Shown here one piece after another: positions 11,115 through 19,296 of a DNA stretch of 64,000 bases. This stretch comes from Sorangium cellulosum (GTDB lineage: Bacteria; Myxococcota_A; Polyangia; Polyangiales; Polyangiaceae). Location of the stretch: assembly GCF_002950945.1 (NCBI RefSeq), contig NZ_CP012673.1, positions 10,368,501-10,432,500 on the forward strand, given 5' to 3'. The notes under the pieces were generated by a model. The model worked only from the letters and a program-made list of their open reading frames with translations. It did not search any database and had not been told where the DNA came from. Both the position numbers and the translations under genes were made by a program. The stretch's first letter is position 1, and every line of letters begins with the position of its first letter.

Positions 11115-12392
11115 ATGACCGAACTTCGCTCGTTGTCACCCGATGCTCTCGCCTCGCTCCGCCGGGAGCTCGAGGCGCGTTATGACGCCTTCGAAGCCCG
11201 CGGGCTCAAGCTCGACATGACGCGCGGCAAGCCGTCCTCGGAGCAGCTCGACCTCGCCAACGGCATGCTCCCCCTCCCCGGAGCGGGCGATCTCATCGCC
11301 TCGGACGGCTCGGATACGCGCAACTACGGCGGCCTCGACGGCCTGCCCGAGATGAAGGCGATCTTCGCCGAGATGCTCGAGGTCCCCGCGGCGCAGGTCA
11401 TCATCGGCGGAACCAGCAGCCTGACCATGATGCACGACGCGGTCGTCCGTGCGCTGCTCCACGGCGTGCCCGACGGGAACGGCCCCTGGGTGAAGCAGCC
11501 GAAGGTCAAGTTCCTGTGCCCGAGCCCCGGCTACGATCGTCACTTTGCGATCTGCGAGCACCACGGCATCGAGATGGTCACCGTCGACCTGAACGACGAC
11601 GGTCCCGACATGGCCCAGGTCGAGCGGCTGGTCGCCGAGGACGTGTCGATCAAGGGCATGTGGTGCGTCCCGAAGTACTCGAACCCCACCGGCACCACGT
11701 ACAGCGCCGAGGTCGTGCGCCGGCTCGCCGGCATGAAGGCCGCGGCGGCGGACTTCCGGCTGTTCTGGGACAACGCGTACGCGGTGCACGACCTCCACGC
11801 CCAGGGCGATCGGCTCGTTGACATCGTGTCTGCGTGCCAGGCCGCGGGCCACACGAACCGCCCCGTCGTGTTCGCGTCGACGTCGAAGATCTCGTTCGCC
11901 GGCAGCGGCGTCGCGGCGATGGCGTCGAGCCCCGCGAACGTCGCGGACGCCAAGAAGCACCTCACCATCCAGACCATCGGCCCGGACAAGGTGAACCAGC
12001 TGCGCCACGTGCGATTCTTCAAGGATTACGCGGGCTTGCTGAGCCACATGCAGCGCCACGCCGAGCTCCTGCGGCCGAAGTTCGAGGCGGTGACGAGCGC
12101 GTTCGAGCGCGAGCTCGGCGGCAAGGGCATTGCGACGTGGACCTCGCCGCGCGGCGGCTACTTCGTCAGCCTCGACACGCTGGACGGCTGTGCGAAGGAG
12201 GTCGTGCGCCTCGCCAACAAGGCGGGCGTGAAGCTCACCGGCGCGGGGGCGACGTACCCGTACGGCCGCGATCCTCGCGACCGCAACATCCGGATCGCGC
12301 CCTCGATGCCGCCGCTGGATCAGATCCACGTCGCCATGGAGGTCGTCGCGGTCTGTGTGCAGCTGGCGAGCGTCCGCAAGCTCGCGGGCTGA
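11115..12392 (+). CDS. PLP-dependent aminotransferase, class Ic aspartate aminotransferase / MocR-fold type
   Basis: The 425-residue protein matches the aminotransferase subgroup described as Aminotran_MocR or class Ic aspartate aminotransferase (PF12897). Visible marks are LDMTRGKPS near the N-terminus, YGGLDGLPEMK, the PKYSNPTG loop, WDNAYAVHDL, the PLP-lysine motif STSKISFAGSG, and the C-terminal RIAPSMPP, which supplies the carboxylate-binding Arg. The length fits the family. It most likely interconverts aspartate and 2-oxoglutarate in the cytoplasm, though some relatives act on other amino acids. The start is ATG 11115; the ribosome site is weak. Confidence 0.9.
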   Translation: MTELRSLSPDALASLRRELEARYDAFEARGLKLDMTRGKPSSEQLDLANGMLPLPGAGDLIASDGSDTRNYGGLDGLPEMKAIFAEMLEVPAAQVIIGGTSSLTMMHDAVVRALLHGVPDGNGPWVKQPKVKFLCPSPGYDRHFAICEHHGIEMVTVDLNDDGPDMAQVERLVAEDVSIKGMWCVPKYSNPTGTTYSAEVVRRLAGMKAAAADFRLFWDNAYAVHDLHAQGDRLVDIVSACQAAGHTNRPVVFASTSKISFAGSGVAAMASSPANVADAKKHLTIQTIGPDKVNQLRHVRFFKDYAGLLSHMQRHAELLRPKFEAVTSAFERELGGKGIATWTSPRGGYFVSLDTLDGCAKEVVRLANKAGVKLTGAGATYPYGRDPRDRNIRIAPSMPPLDQIHVAMEVVAVCVQLASVRKLAG

Positions 12393-12554
12393 ACGCCCCG
12401 GCGCTGTCTCCTCACCCTCCTGAAACGCTCTCGATCCCCGGCACGCAGCAGCCTGTGTGCCGGCCTCAGGCCAGCCCGGCCCCCCTGCCGGAGCGCCCGT
12501 TGCGAGCGGCCTGACCTCGTGCCACGCCTGTCTTCCCCCCTGGAGCGCCTCATC

Positions 12555-13373
12555 ATGCAGCAACTCACCCCCGAAGGTCAGCAGAGGATTTCCGATCTCG
12601 CGCAGCGCTATTACGTCAGCACCGACGCGGTGATGACGTTGCTGCAAGCGCTGGTGAACGGCCACGGGACGATGGCGCAGTTCTACCACCCCGAGCTGGG
12701 CGGCAACGGGCAGTGGATGCAGGGCGGAATGACGATGATCGGCGACATGTTCAACAATGGCCTCAAGGCCAAGGTGGAGGGCCTGTGCGCCGAGCTCTCG
12801 AGCCTCCTCTCCAGCCAGCCTTTTGTCCCTGCGCCTGCGTTCTCTTCGTCCCAGATGCAGCAGCAGGGCGGCGGTGGCAGCACGGCGGTCAGCCTGTTCG
12901 TCCCGTCGGCGGGGGGCGGCTCGGGCAGCTGGTGGCCCGGTGAGCTCGGCGTGCCGAGCTCCAGCGGCTCGCAGAACAACATTCGTTACGCCTACTTCCC
13001 CGGCGCGCGCCGCCTGGCCGTCGACGTCAATGGCCGCGTCAGCGTCTACGACACGCTCGATCACCAGATCAGCGGCGTATCCCAGCAGCAAGGTTCGGGA
13101 TCCTCGGTCACGTTCACCAGCCAGTACGGCGTGGTGAGCGTGCTGAGCCTGCCGATCATCTCCGGGGATCTTGCGCAGCAGCCACCGGCGAAGCCCGCTC
13201 AAGCGCCCTTCGCCCCCGCGCCCGCGGAAGCCCCGGCGCCTCGCCCCTCGTCTTCTCCTCAGGAGGGGGACATCTTCGCTGCCATCGAGCGGCTCGCCGA
13301 TCTGAGGCAGCGAGGGATCATCTCCGAACAGGAGTTCACGGCGAAGAAGACCGATCTCCTGAGCAGGCTCTGA
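12555..13373 (+). CDS. SHOCT-domain protein of unknown function
   Basis: The product is 272 residues from the ATG at 12555, which has GGAG nine bases ahead; a GTG 36 bp upstream is also in frame. The N-terminal about 80 residues are helical (LTPEGQQRISDLAQRYYVS...). A middle low-complexity Gln/Gly/Ser segment follows, then a beta-rich segment, an Ala/Pro linker, and a C-terminal SHOCT motif (IERLADLRQRGIISEQEFTAKK). SHOCT is a short oligomerisation helix pair found at the ends of many bacterial proteins. Nothing indicates an enzyme. Confidence 0.75.
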   Translation: MQQLTPEGQQRISDLAQRYYVSTDAVMTLLQALVNGHGTMAQFYHPELGGNGQWMQGGMTMIGDMFNNGLKAKVEGLCAELSSLLSSQPFVPAPAFSSSQMQQQGGGGSTAVSLFVPSAGGGSGSWWPGELGVPSSSGSQNNIRYAYFPGARRLAVDVNGRVSVYDTLDHQISGVSQQQGSGSSVTFTSQYGVVSVLSLPIISGDLAQQPPAKPAQAPFAPAPAEAPAPRPSSSPQEGDIFAAIERLADLRQRGIISEQEFTAKKTDLLSRL

Positions 13374-13413
13374 TCACGGCGCAGCGTCGGCCCGCCGGCG
13401 CCCTGCCTCTCCC

Positions 13414-13983
13414 CTACCTCGCCGGCGCCGTCCCCTTCGCGCGCTCGATCCCCCGGAGCGTCTCCTCCAGCGCCTCCTGGGTGATGAGCCCCACGTGCCG
13501 GAACACCTCCCTGCCCTCGGGATCGAGGATGACGACGCTCGGCACGTGGTGCAGCCCGGCGAAAGGCCCCTCCCCGGCGATCGTCGGCGCGTCGGCGATC
13601 GCGACCGGGTACGGGAGCTTGAGCGCGGCGACGAAGGCCTCGATGAGCGGCCGGTTCTCGCTCGCCTCGAGGACGAGGAGCGCCACGTTGATGCGGGGCG
13701 TGTGATCGCGCAGCAGCCCCGCGAGGAAACGCGCCTCCGCCTGAGAGGCCACGTCGTACGTCGCGACGAAGCCGATCACGCTGAGCCGACCCGCCAGCGA
13801 GGCGGTGGAGAGCTCGCGCCCGTCGAGGGTCTCGTACGAGAACGTCAGCACCGGTCCGCCCGCCACCGCCGCCGTCGCCGCGGGTGGATCCGCGCCCGGC
13901 GCAGGAGCACGGGCCTCGCCGCCGCTCCCGGCGCCCGAGCAGCCGATCGCGAGCAGGGCGCAGCCGATCGCGAGCGCCTTCAT
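13414..13983 (-). CDS. Thioredoxin-fold (AhpC/TSA/SCO-like) lipoprotein lacking the CxxC
   Basis: The 189-residue product has an N-terminal lipoprotein signal (MKALAIGCALLAIGCSGAG) and a TlpA/SCO-type thioredoxin domain: GRLSVIGFVATYDVAS, then VPSVVILDPEGREVFRHVG near the C-terminus with the conserved cis-Pro. At the active-site position the sequence is ATYDVAS, so both redox cysteines are missing and it cannot do thiol-disulfide chemistry. It may be a binding or structural paralogue. The ATG overlaps the stop of the upstream gene by four bases (ATGA), implying translational coupling. Confidence 0.8.
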   Translation of the reverse strand: MKALAIGCALLAIGCSGAGSGGEARAPAPGADPPAATAAVAGGPVLTFSYETLDGRELSTASLAGRLSVIGFVATYDVASQAEARFLAGLLRDHTPRINVALLVLEASENRPLIEAFVAALKLPYPVAIADAPTIAGEGPFAGLHHVPSVVILDPEGREVFRHVGLITQEALEETLRGIERAKGTAPAR

Positions 13984-14711
13984 GGCAAGGGATCGCCCTC
14001 CAGGTGCGCGTCGAAGAGATCCGCGCAGAGCTGCAGCGACGGCGGGAGCTCCGCGCCCTTGCGCCGCTGCGCCAGGATCGCGTGGCACAGCTCCTCGATG
14101 ACCAGCTTCATCGGTGTGGTCTCGAGGTGCGCCCCGTCGATCAGCAGCCCTGGACCGGGGGCCTCCTCCGCGCGGACGATCGGATCGTGCCGCGCCCACG
14201 CGATGCCGTCCTCGGGGAGGTAACGGCACCAGAGCACGCGCACGAACCGCAGGTAGAGCGGCGTCACCAGCGCCACCACCCGATCGCCGTCCGGCGCGAC
14301 CCCGCGCAGCGCGAAGCCGCCCGGTGGCCGCGAGGGGCGCTCGCCCTCCTCGCCCTCCTCGATCGCCCCCTCGATCCGCGCGCGGCGGGCCGCGTCGCCC
14401 TCGACCGACAGGAGCGGCGCGTAGATCGCGACCGCGGGGACCTGCAGCTTGGGCGCGTCCTCCGCGAGCACGTCGAGCCACGCCTCGCGCGCCTCGGGGC
14501 CGAGCTCGCCATAGACGTGGGCCGCGGCGATCGCGGCCTCGGCGTCCGTCGCGAGCGCGGCGAGCCACTCGCGCCACGCGGCCAGGATGCGCGGGTCGAG
14601 CAGCGCGCCCGAGGCGCCGGGCCGGCCCGGCGCCGCGCCCTCGTGGACGACGGCGTCAGGCGCGGGTTCCTGGGCGAGATCGGACGAGCTCGGATCGCGG
14701 CGCTCCGTCAT
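13980..14711 (-). CDS. Conserved hypothetical protein
   Basis: The protein has 243 residues and no recognisable catalytic motif. It opens with a Pro/Ala-rich low-complexity segment (about 35 residues), followed by an alpha-helical acidic region and a mixed region ending LVIEELCHAILAQRRKG. It sits in a tightly packed set: the DUF4911-like gene ends 7 bp upstream and the thioredoxin-fold gene overlaps its stop by four bases. I do not recognise the family. No signal peptide or membrane segment is visible, so it is probably cytoplasmic. Confidence 0.7.
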   Translation of the reverse strand: MTERRDPSSSDLAQEPAPDAVVHEGAAPGRPGASGALLDPRILAAWREWLAALATDAEAAIAAAHVYGELGPEAREAWLDVLAEDAPKLQVPAVAIYAPLLSVEGDAARRARIEGAIEEGEEGERPSRPPGGFALRGVAPDGDRVVALVTPLYLRFVRVLWCRYLPEDGIAWARHDPIVRAEEAPGPGLLIDGAHLETTPMKLVIEELCHAILAQRRKGAELPPSLQLCADLFDAHLEGDPLP

Positions 14712-14718
14712 GCCTCCC

Positions 14719-15060
14719 TCAGCGTGGCGCGCCGCGGCGCCGCGCCCCGACGTCCTGCTCCAGATCGAGCAGGAGCTCGGCGAACTCGTCGCTCCGACCG
14801 AGCGGCGCCGCGAGCGTGAGCTCGCCGCCGCGCTCCGCGAACAGGAGCGCGACGCCGTCGCTCGCCTCGACGATCCCCTTCACGAACACGACATCGGACG
14901 GATGAACCACGACGTGCTGCACGAGCATCCCGGCGCTCGCCTCGGCGATCGAAAGGGGCCCGCGCTCGGCCTCGAGGGGCCCATCGAGCCCCGCCGAGGA
15001 CACCTCGCCGGCCGGAGACCCGGAGGCGACTCGCCTGGAAATGCCGCCTCGCCGGCTCAT
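14719..15060 (-). CDS. Small DUF4911-like protein
   Basis: The product has 113 residues from the ATG at 15060. The C-terminal 65 residues (VVVHPSDVVFVKGIVEASDG, then LFAERGGELTLAAP) match my memory of DUF4911, a short domain found mainly in Deltaproteobacteria. Its function is not known. An upstream in-frame start at 15141 would overlap the end of the PYP-like gene and is less likely. It probably begins a three-gene unit with the two genes downstream. Confidence 0.65.
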   Translation of the reverse strand: MSRRGGISRRVASGSPAGEVSSAGLDGPLEAERGPLSIAEASAGMLVQHVVVHPSDVVFVKGIVEASDGVALLFAERGGELTLAAPLGRSDEFAELLLDLEQDVGARRRGAPR

Positions 15061-15137
15061 CGAGGCGCAGCTAAGCACCGCTCGCCGGAGGGATCCAGCA
15101 GGCACGCCGGGCGGGGATGCCCGGGTCCCGCGGCGCG

Positions 15138-16175
15138 TCAAGAGTCCGCGTTGGTTCCTCGGGACAAGGCTCCCCCTGCCCCTAAAGAGCTCTCGAGCAA
15201 GCCGAAACGTTTCGCGAGATCGTCGGGCCGCTCACCGCCGAGCGCGCGGAGCTCGCTGGCGCGCTCGATCGGCACGACCACGAAGCGCCACGGAAGCGCG
15301 GCGAGCTCCGTTCCCTCGATGCACCGGGCGACGTGCGCCGCGTTGAGCGCCGCGCTGATGGTCGTCTCGAGCAGGCCCTCGTAAAAACACGACAGCTCGA
15401 CCGAGCCCGACTCGACCGGCGGCCGGACGAAACATGCGACGCGCGGGGGATGCGCGCAGAAGTCGGCGGCGAGCCGCCCCATGCCGAGCTCGGCGAGCGC
15501 CTGATCGAGCGCGCCCACCGCGAGCAGCACCGGCGCCTTGTCGAGCGCGGACGCCCCCGCCTCGACCACCGTGTGCTCCGCGACGCCCGCGATCTTGCGG
15601 CCGACGCTCCGGCCGAGCTCGCGCGCGGCGCTCTGGCCGACCCGCGCGAGGAGGGCGGCGACCTGGTCCCACGCGAGCGGGATCATGGCGCCGAGCGGGC
15701 CGTTGAGCCGGCCGCGATCGCGCTCGTGGCGGATCGTCGGCGGGCGCTCGTGCACGTCGCTCTCGATCGGCATGCGGTGCACGGTCATGAAGACGCGGTT
15801 GACCGGCGCGCGCGCGAACTGGACGAAGACGTCCTGCGCCCCGTGCAGGAAGTGGAAGCGGAAGGAGAACTGGTCCGTCGCGCCCGGCGGCTGCTGCGCG
15901 AGCGCGCGGAACCGCCCGAGGAACGCCTCGACGCGCGTGCAGGGGGCGATCTCCTGGAAGAAGTTCCTGCCGACGACGCGCTCGGAGGGGAGGCGGCTCA
16001 TGCGCTGCTCGTACCGGTTGTAGAGCAGCACGACGCCGTCCTCGTCGAGCATGACGAAGCCGTACGGGAGGTCGTCGACCTCCTGCGAGGTCATCTCGGC
16101 CAAGCGCTCCACGCTCAGGGGGAGAGACTCCCTGAGGCTGTCCGGTACCTCATTCACGGTCGGCATCTCGCTCAT
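15138..16175 (-). CDS. Photoactive-yellow-protein-like PAS domain fused to a V4R-like domain
   Basis: The 345-residue protein begins with a PAS domain (residues about 33-140) very close to photoactive yellow protein. It has LPYGFVMLDEDG, then YNRYE giving Tyr52 and Glu56, then GRNFFQEIAPCT giving Cys79. These match Tyr42, Glu46 and Cys69, the chromophore-contacting residues of Halorhodospira PYP; Thr50 is Ser and Arg52 is Leu here. PYP holds p-coumaric acid on the Cys and senses blue light. The C-terminal half (about 165-320) contains CFYEGLLETTISAALN, reminiscent of V4R ligand-binding domains. The ATG overlaps the stop of the preceding gene by four bases, so the two are co-translated. Light sensing is inferred. 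Confidence 0.78.
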   Translation of the reverse strand: MSEMPTVNEVPDSLRESLPLSVERLAEMTSQEVDDLPYGFVMLDEDGVVLLYNRYEQRMSRLPSERVVGRNFFQEIAPCTRVEAFLGRFRALAQQPPGATDQFSFRFHFLHGAQDVFVQFARAPVNRVFMTVHRMPIESDVHERPPTIRHERDRGRLNGPLGAMIPLAWDQVAALLARVGQSAARELGRSVGRKIAGVAEHTVVEAGASALDKAPVLLAVGALDQALAELGMGRLAADFCAHPPRVACFVRPPVESGSVELSCFYEGLLETTISAALNAAHVARCIEGTELAALPWRFVVVPIERASELRALGGERPDDLAKRFGLLESSLGAGGALSRGTNADS

Positions 16176-17209
16176 CGATCGACTCCTTCAAACAGGACGC
16201 TCGCCCAGCCGACCTGCTCGACGAGCCGGGTCAGCCCCCCAAGAACCTCCCGGATGCGGCGGCGCTGGAACCGCTCCGGGACCTGCTCCGCCGCCGCGTC
16301 GAAGAACGTGATGATCCACGCGGCGACCGCCTGCGGGATCGCGCTGCGGGCGCGGTGGATCTGCGCGACCGAGACGAGCCCGTCGCCGCTGATCGCGAAC
16401 GCGTCGAGCGCGCTGTGGTGCTCGCGCGCCATGGTCCAGGACGACGCGAGCAGGCGCGACGTCGCCCGGGGCCCGAGCCAGGCGCGCGCGTAGGCGGAGC
16501 AGGCGTTCACCACCGCGGCGGCGAGGGCCACGTCGGTCGCGTCGTCGGCGGGGAACGCCGGCGGGCTCTGGCTCTCGCGCTCGGTCCGCAGCGGGGCGAC
16601 CGGATCGCTCGCGACGACCTCGAAGGTGGCGCTGCGCCACCCGCCGAGCGCGGCGAGCGCGTCGGTCCAGCGATCCGAGGGCCGCACGCCGTCGGCGCGG
16701 GCGTGGACGGGCCGCCCGGCGTCGACCGTCACCTCGGCGCGGAGCGTCCCGGAGCGCACGCGGATGAAGCAGCTGCGGCTGCGCGAGGCGAGGGAGGCGA
16801 GGAGCCCGTCGAGGCCCACGTCGTCGAGCTCGCCCCGGAGGATGACGCGGCTCCGCTGCCGCTCGGCCTGCGCCGCGATCCGCTGGACGTGCGCCGCGAG
16901 CACCGCGCCCGGGACGTCGTCCGCGATCGCGCTCGAGAGCTCCGGCATCGTGAAGATCGCGCGCGAGGAGCTGACGCCGATCACGGGCGGCGGTCCGTCG
17001 AGCACCGCGCGCAGGGACCGGGCGAGGTCGAGGACCGCCACGGGGCTCTGCGCGCACGCCACGGCGGCGTCCACCCGCAACGCGTCGGGCGGCGGTCGGT
17101 TCGGCAAGACCTCGCAGGTGACTACCCGCATGCGGGCCTCGCGAAGCGCGGAGGCGACTCGATGGGCAAAAGGCGTTGCCGGCGCGGCCGTGACGACGAT
17201 GTCGAACAT
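16172..17209 (-). CDS. DUF4388/PATAN-like domain protein
   Basis: The product has 345 residues from ATG 17209 (MFDIVVTAAP). In-frame GTG and TTG codons up to 17248 are alternatives and no start has a clear ribosome site. The N-terminal about 110 residues resemble a receiver-like or Rossmann-type fold without clear phosphoacceptor conservation. The middle (about 120-200) has the DUF4388/PATAN pattern: GELDDVGLDGLLASLASRSRSC, then GTLRAEVTVDAGRPVHA. PATAN-type domains occur in two-component and gliding-motility proteins of myxobacteria and cyanobacteria and mediate protein interactions. Directly coupled to the PYP-like gene, it is a plausible signalling partner. Confidence 0.7.
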   Translation of the reverse strand: MFDIVVTAAPATPFAHRVASALREARMRVVTCEVLPNRPPPDALRVDAAVACAQSPVAVLDLARSLRAVLDGPPPVIGVSSSRAIFTMPELSSAIADDVPGAVLAAHVQRIAAQAERQRSRVILRGELDDVGLDGLLASLASRSRSCFIRVRSGTLRAEVTVDAGRPVHARADGVRPSDRWTDALAALGGWRSATFEVVASDPVAPLRTERESQSPPAFPADDATDVALAAAVVNACSAYARAWLGPRATSRLLASSWTMAREHHSALDAFAISGDGLVSVAQIHRARSAIPQAVAAWIITFFDAAAEQVPERFQRRRIREVLGGLTRLVEQVGWASVLFEGVDR

Positions 17210-17566
17210 ATCGACGCTGACTCTATGGTCATGCACACCCTCCGTCAAAGTCTATCAACAAAGATTGTATCAAGACTCCATCCGGGCTTGCCATGAAATC
17301 ATCCGGAAACCGCTGTATTGAGCTGCAATATTTGTATGTTTTATTACATAAAGCGACGTAATCGCCTGGATGCGACAAACATTGAACCAACCATGTCGCA
17401 CCACGAAGGCGATGCGGCAGGGTCGCCGCAGCGCGGCGAGCTGCGCGGCCGTAGGCGGGGGCCAGGGCCGCCACGCGCCGCGCCGGACGGGCTCGGGGGT
17501 GCCCGCGCGCGGCCGCGTGGCACCGCGCTGGGCGCCGGCGCCGCGATGGGCGCTACACTCCCGCCG
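17210..17566. other. AT-richer divergent intergenic region
   Basis: This 357-bp gap separates the DUF4388-like gene from the acidic propeller-like gene. The part at 17245-17400 is markedly AT-richer than the neighbourhood (for example tgcaatatttgtatgttttattac), as expected of promoters for either side. The half nearest 17560 returns to GC-rich sequence. I see no RNA gene and cannot place sigma boxes with certainty. Confidence 0.5.
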
Positions 17567-19279
17567 ATGTCAGCCTCACGAGCCTGCAGCGAGCGAACGG
17601 CGGAGCGCCGCGAGACGTGCCCGGCGCCCCAGCCGAAGACCGCCGTCGACGATGACGAGATCGAGCGCGAGGAGCACGACGAGCGCGAGGAGCACGACGA
17701 GCACGACGACAGGCTGCTCGATCTGCCGCCGCTCGCGCACCAGGAAGAGGAAGAGGACGAGGAGAGCTTCGAGGACCTCCTCCAGACGCTCGACGACGCG
17801 GAGGACGGGCTCGACGACGTGACCGCGAACGATCTCGAGACCGGCATCGAGATCGTCGCCGACGAGCGCGAGGACGGAGGGGACGAGCCCGCGGAGGAAG
17901 GCGTCGACGTCGGCGCGCTCCACGAGGGGATCGAGGACGCCGAGACGGGGTCGTGGCTGAGCGACGAGGCGACCGACGACGGCGCCGATCACGACGACCT
18001 CGACGACGGCGGCGGGGCGCACGGCGACGACGGCGGCGCGGAAGGGACCGGGGAGGATCCGTCGGACGACGTGGACGAGCACGCGCTGCCCGCGCTCGAC
18101 GCCGACCTCGAGGGGACCTACGAGGGCGAAGATCTGCTCGCGGAGCTGCCGGACGTCGCGGACGACCAGCCCCCGGTCTGGGACGCGCTGCCGTGGATCA
18201 CCGTCGAGGGGGCGGGGGCCGCGGTGCCGTGCAGCACGCTCGCGGTGGCCGGCGGCTACGTGGTCGCCGGAGGCGCCGGCGCGGAGGCCGGGCTGGCGAG
18301 CGAGGCGGCCCCGCGCGCCGGCGGGCGCACGCGGCGCGCGGACCGGACGGGCGGCGATCGCGGGACCGTGCTCGTCATCGATCCGGGCGCGCTGACGGCG
18401 CGCCGCGCCGGCGTCGACACGTCGGCGTCGTCGATCGCGCTGTCCGACGGCGCGCTCCTCATCGCCACGCGCCGGGGCAACCTCCTCCTGAGCGACGACA
18501 AGGGCAAGACGGCGAGCCCGCTGGGCGCGTGGGGCTCGGGCGGCGCGCCGGTGACGCTCGCGGCGACGCCGGGGCGGCTCTGGGTGCTGTCCGGCAAGAC
18601 GTTGTGGTCGCCCGCGGCCGGCGCGGTCGTCGTGCCGCCGGCCGCCGCCGGATCGGGCGCGGCGCCCAAGCCGTCGCGCCGCGACGCCGCCGCGCCCGTC
18701 GCGACGGGCGCGGTGTCGCTGTCGCCAGGGCCCGCGCTGCGGGACGGGGTGCTCCGGATGAGCGCGAGCGACGGGGTGATCGTGGCGCTCACGAGCACGC
18801 CGGCGGGCCCGCAGCTCGAGCGGCTGCGCGGCGACGACGAGGGGTCGCCGGCGAGCCCGCTGTCGGGCGCGGCGCGGCGCGCCGCCGAGGCCGAGGACGG
18901 GCGGCTCGCGGCGACCGCCGGCGGGCGCTCGGTCGCGCTCTCCGGCGCCGGGCTCCTCTGCGTGTCGCGCGACGGGGGCGAGACCTTCCGCGTGATCGAG
19001 GGCCTGCCCGCGGTCGTCGCGCTCGCGTTCGCAGGGGACCACAAGGGCGCACCGCTGCTCGCGCTCGTCGCCCGAGAGGGCGAGCGCCGGGCGCAGCTGG
19101 TCCACGTGCCGGCAAACGCCGCGCCCACGCTGGTCGCCGAGATCGGATCGACCGCCCTCGGCGCGGAGGACCCGGCGCCGATCGGCGCGGCGGCGATCGC
19201 CTGGGACTCGTCGCGCGAGGTCGTGTGGGTGGCGTGCTGGGCAGGGCTCATCGCCCTCACGCGGCAGCGCAAACACTAG
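17567..19279 (+). CDS. Hypothetical protein, acidic N-terminal half and beta-propeller-like C-terminal half
   Basis: The 570-residue product starts at ATG 17567. Residues about 25-190 are extremely acidic, with long Asp/Glu stretches and little else. From about 200 on the composition becomes Gly/Ala/Val-rich with repeating strand-turn units, including SRDGGETFRV, a BNR/Asp-box-like motif typical of sialidase-type beta-propellers. Comparable proteins of myxobacteria are unannotated. There is no signal peptide, so it is probably cytoplasmic. An ATG 21 bp upstream (17546) is possible. Confidence 0.7.
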   Translation: MSASRACSERTAERRETCPAPQPKTAVDDDEIEREEHDEREEHDEHDDRLLDLPPLAHQEEEEDEESFEDLLQTLDDAEDGLDDVTANDLETGIEIVADEREDGGDEPAEEGVDVGALHEGIEDAETGSWLSDEATDDGADHDDLDDGGGAHGDDGGAEGTGEDPSDDVDEHALPALDADLEGTYEGEDLLAELPDVADDQPPVWDALPWITVEGAGAAVPCSTLAVAGGYVVAGGAGAEAGLASEAAPRAGGRTRRADRTGGDRGTVLVIDPGALTARRAGVDTSASSIALSDGALLIATRRGNLLLSDDKGKTASPLGAWGSGGAPVTLAATPGRLWVLSGKTLWSPAAGAVVVPPAAAGSGAAPKPSRRDAAAPVATGAVSLSPGPALRDGVLRMSASDGVIVALTSTPAGPQLERLRGDDEGSPASPLSGAARRAAEAEDGRLAATAGGRSVALSGAGLLCVSRDGGETFRVIEGLPAVVALAFAGDHKGAPLLALVAREGERRAQLVHVPANAAPTLVAEIGSTALGAEDPAPIGAAAIAWDSSREVVWVACWAGLIALTRQRKH

Positions 19280-19296
19280 GGAGGAGGCGGGGCGGC

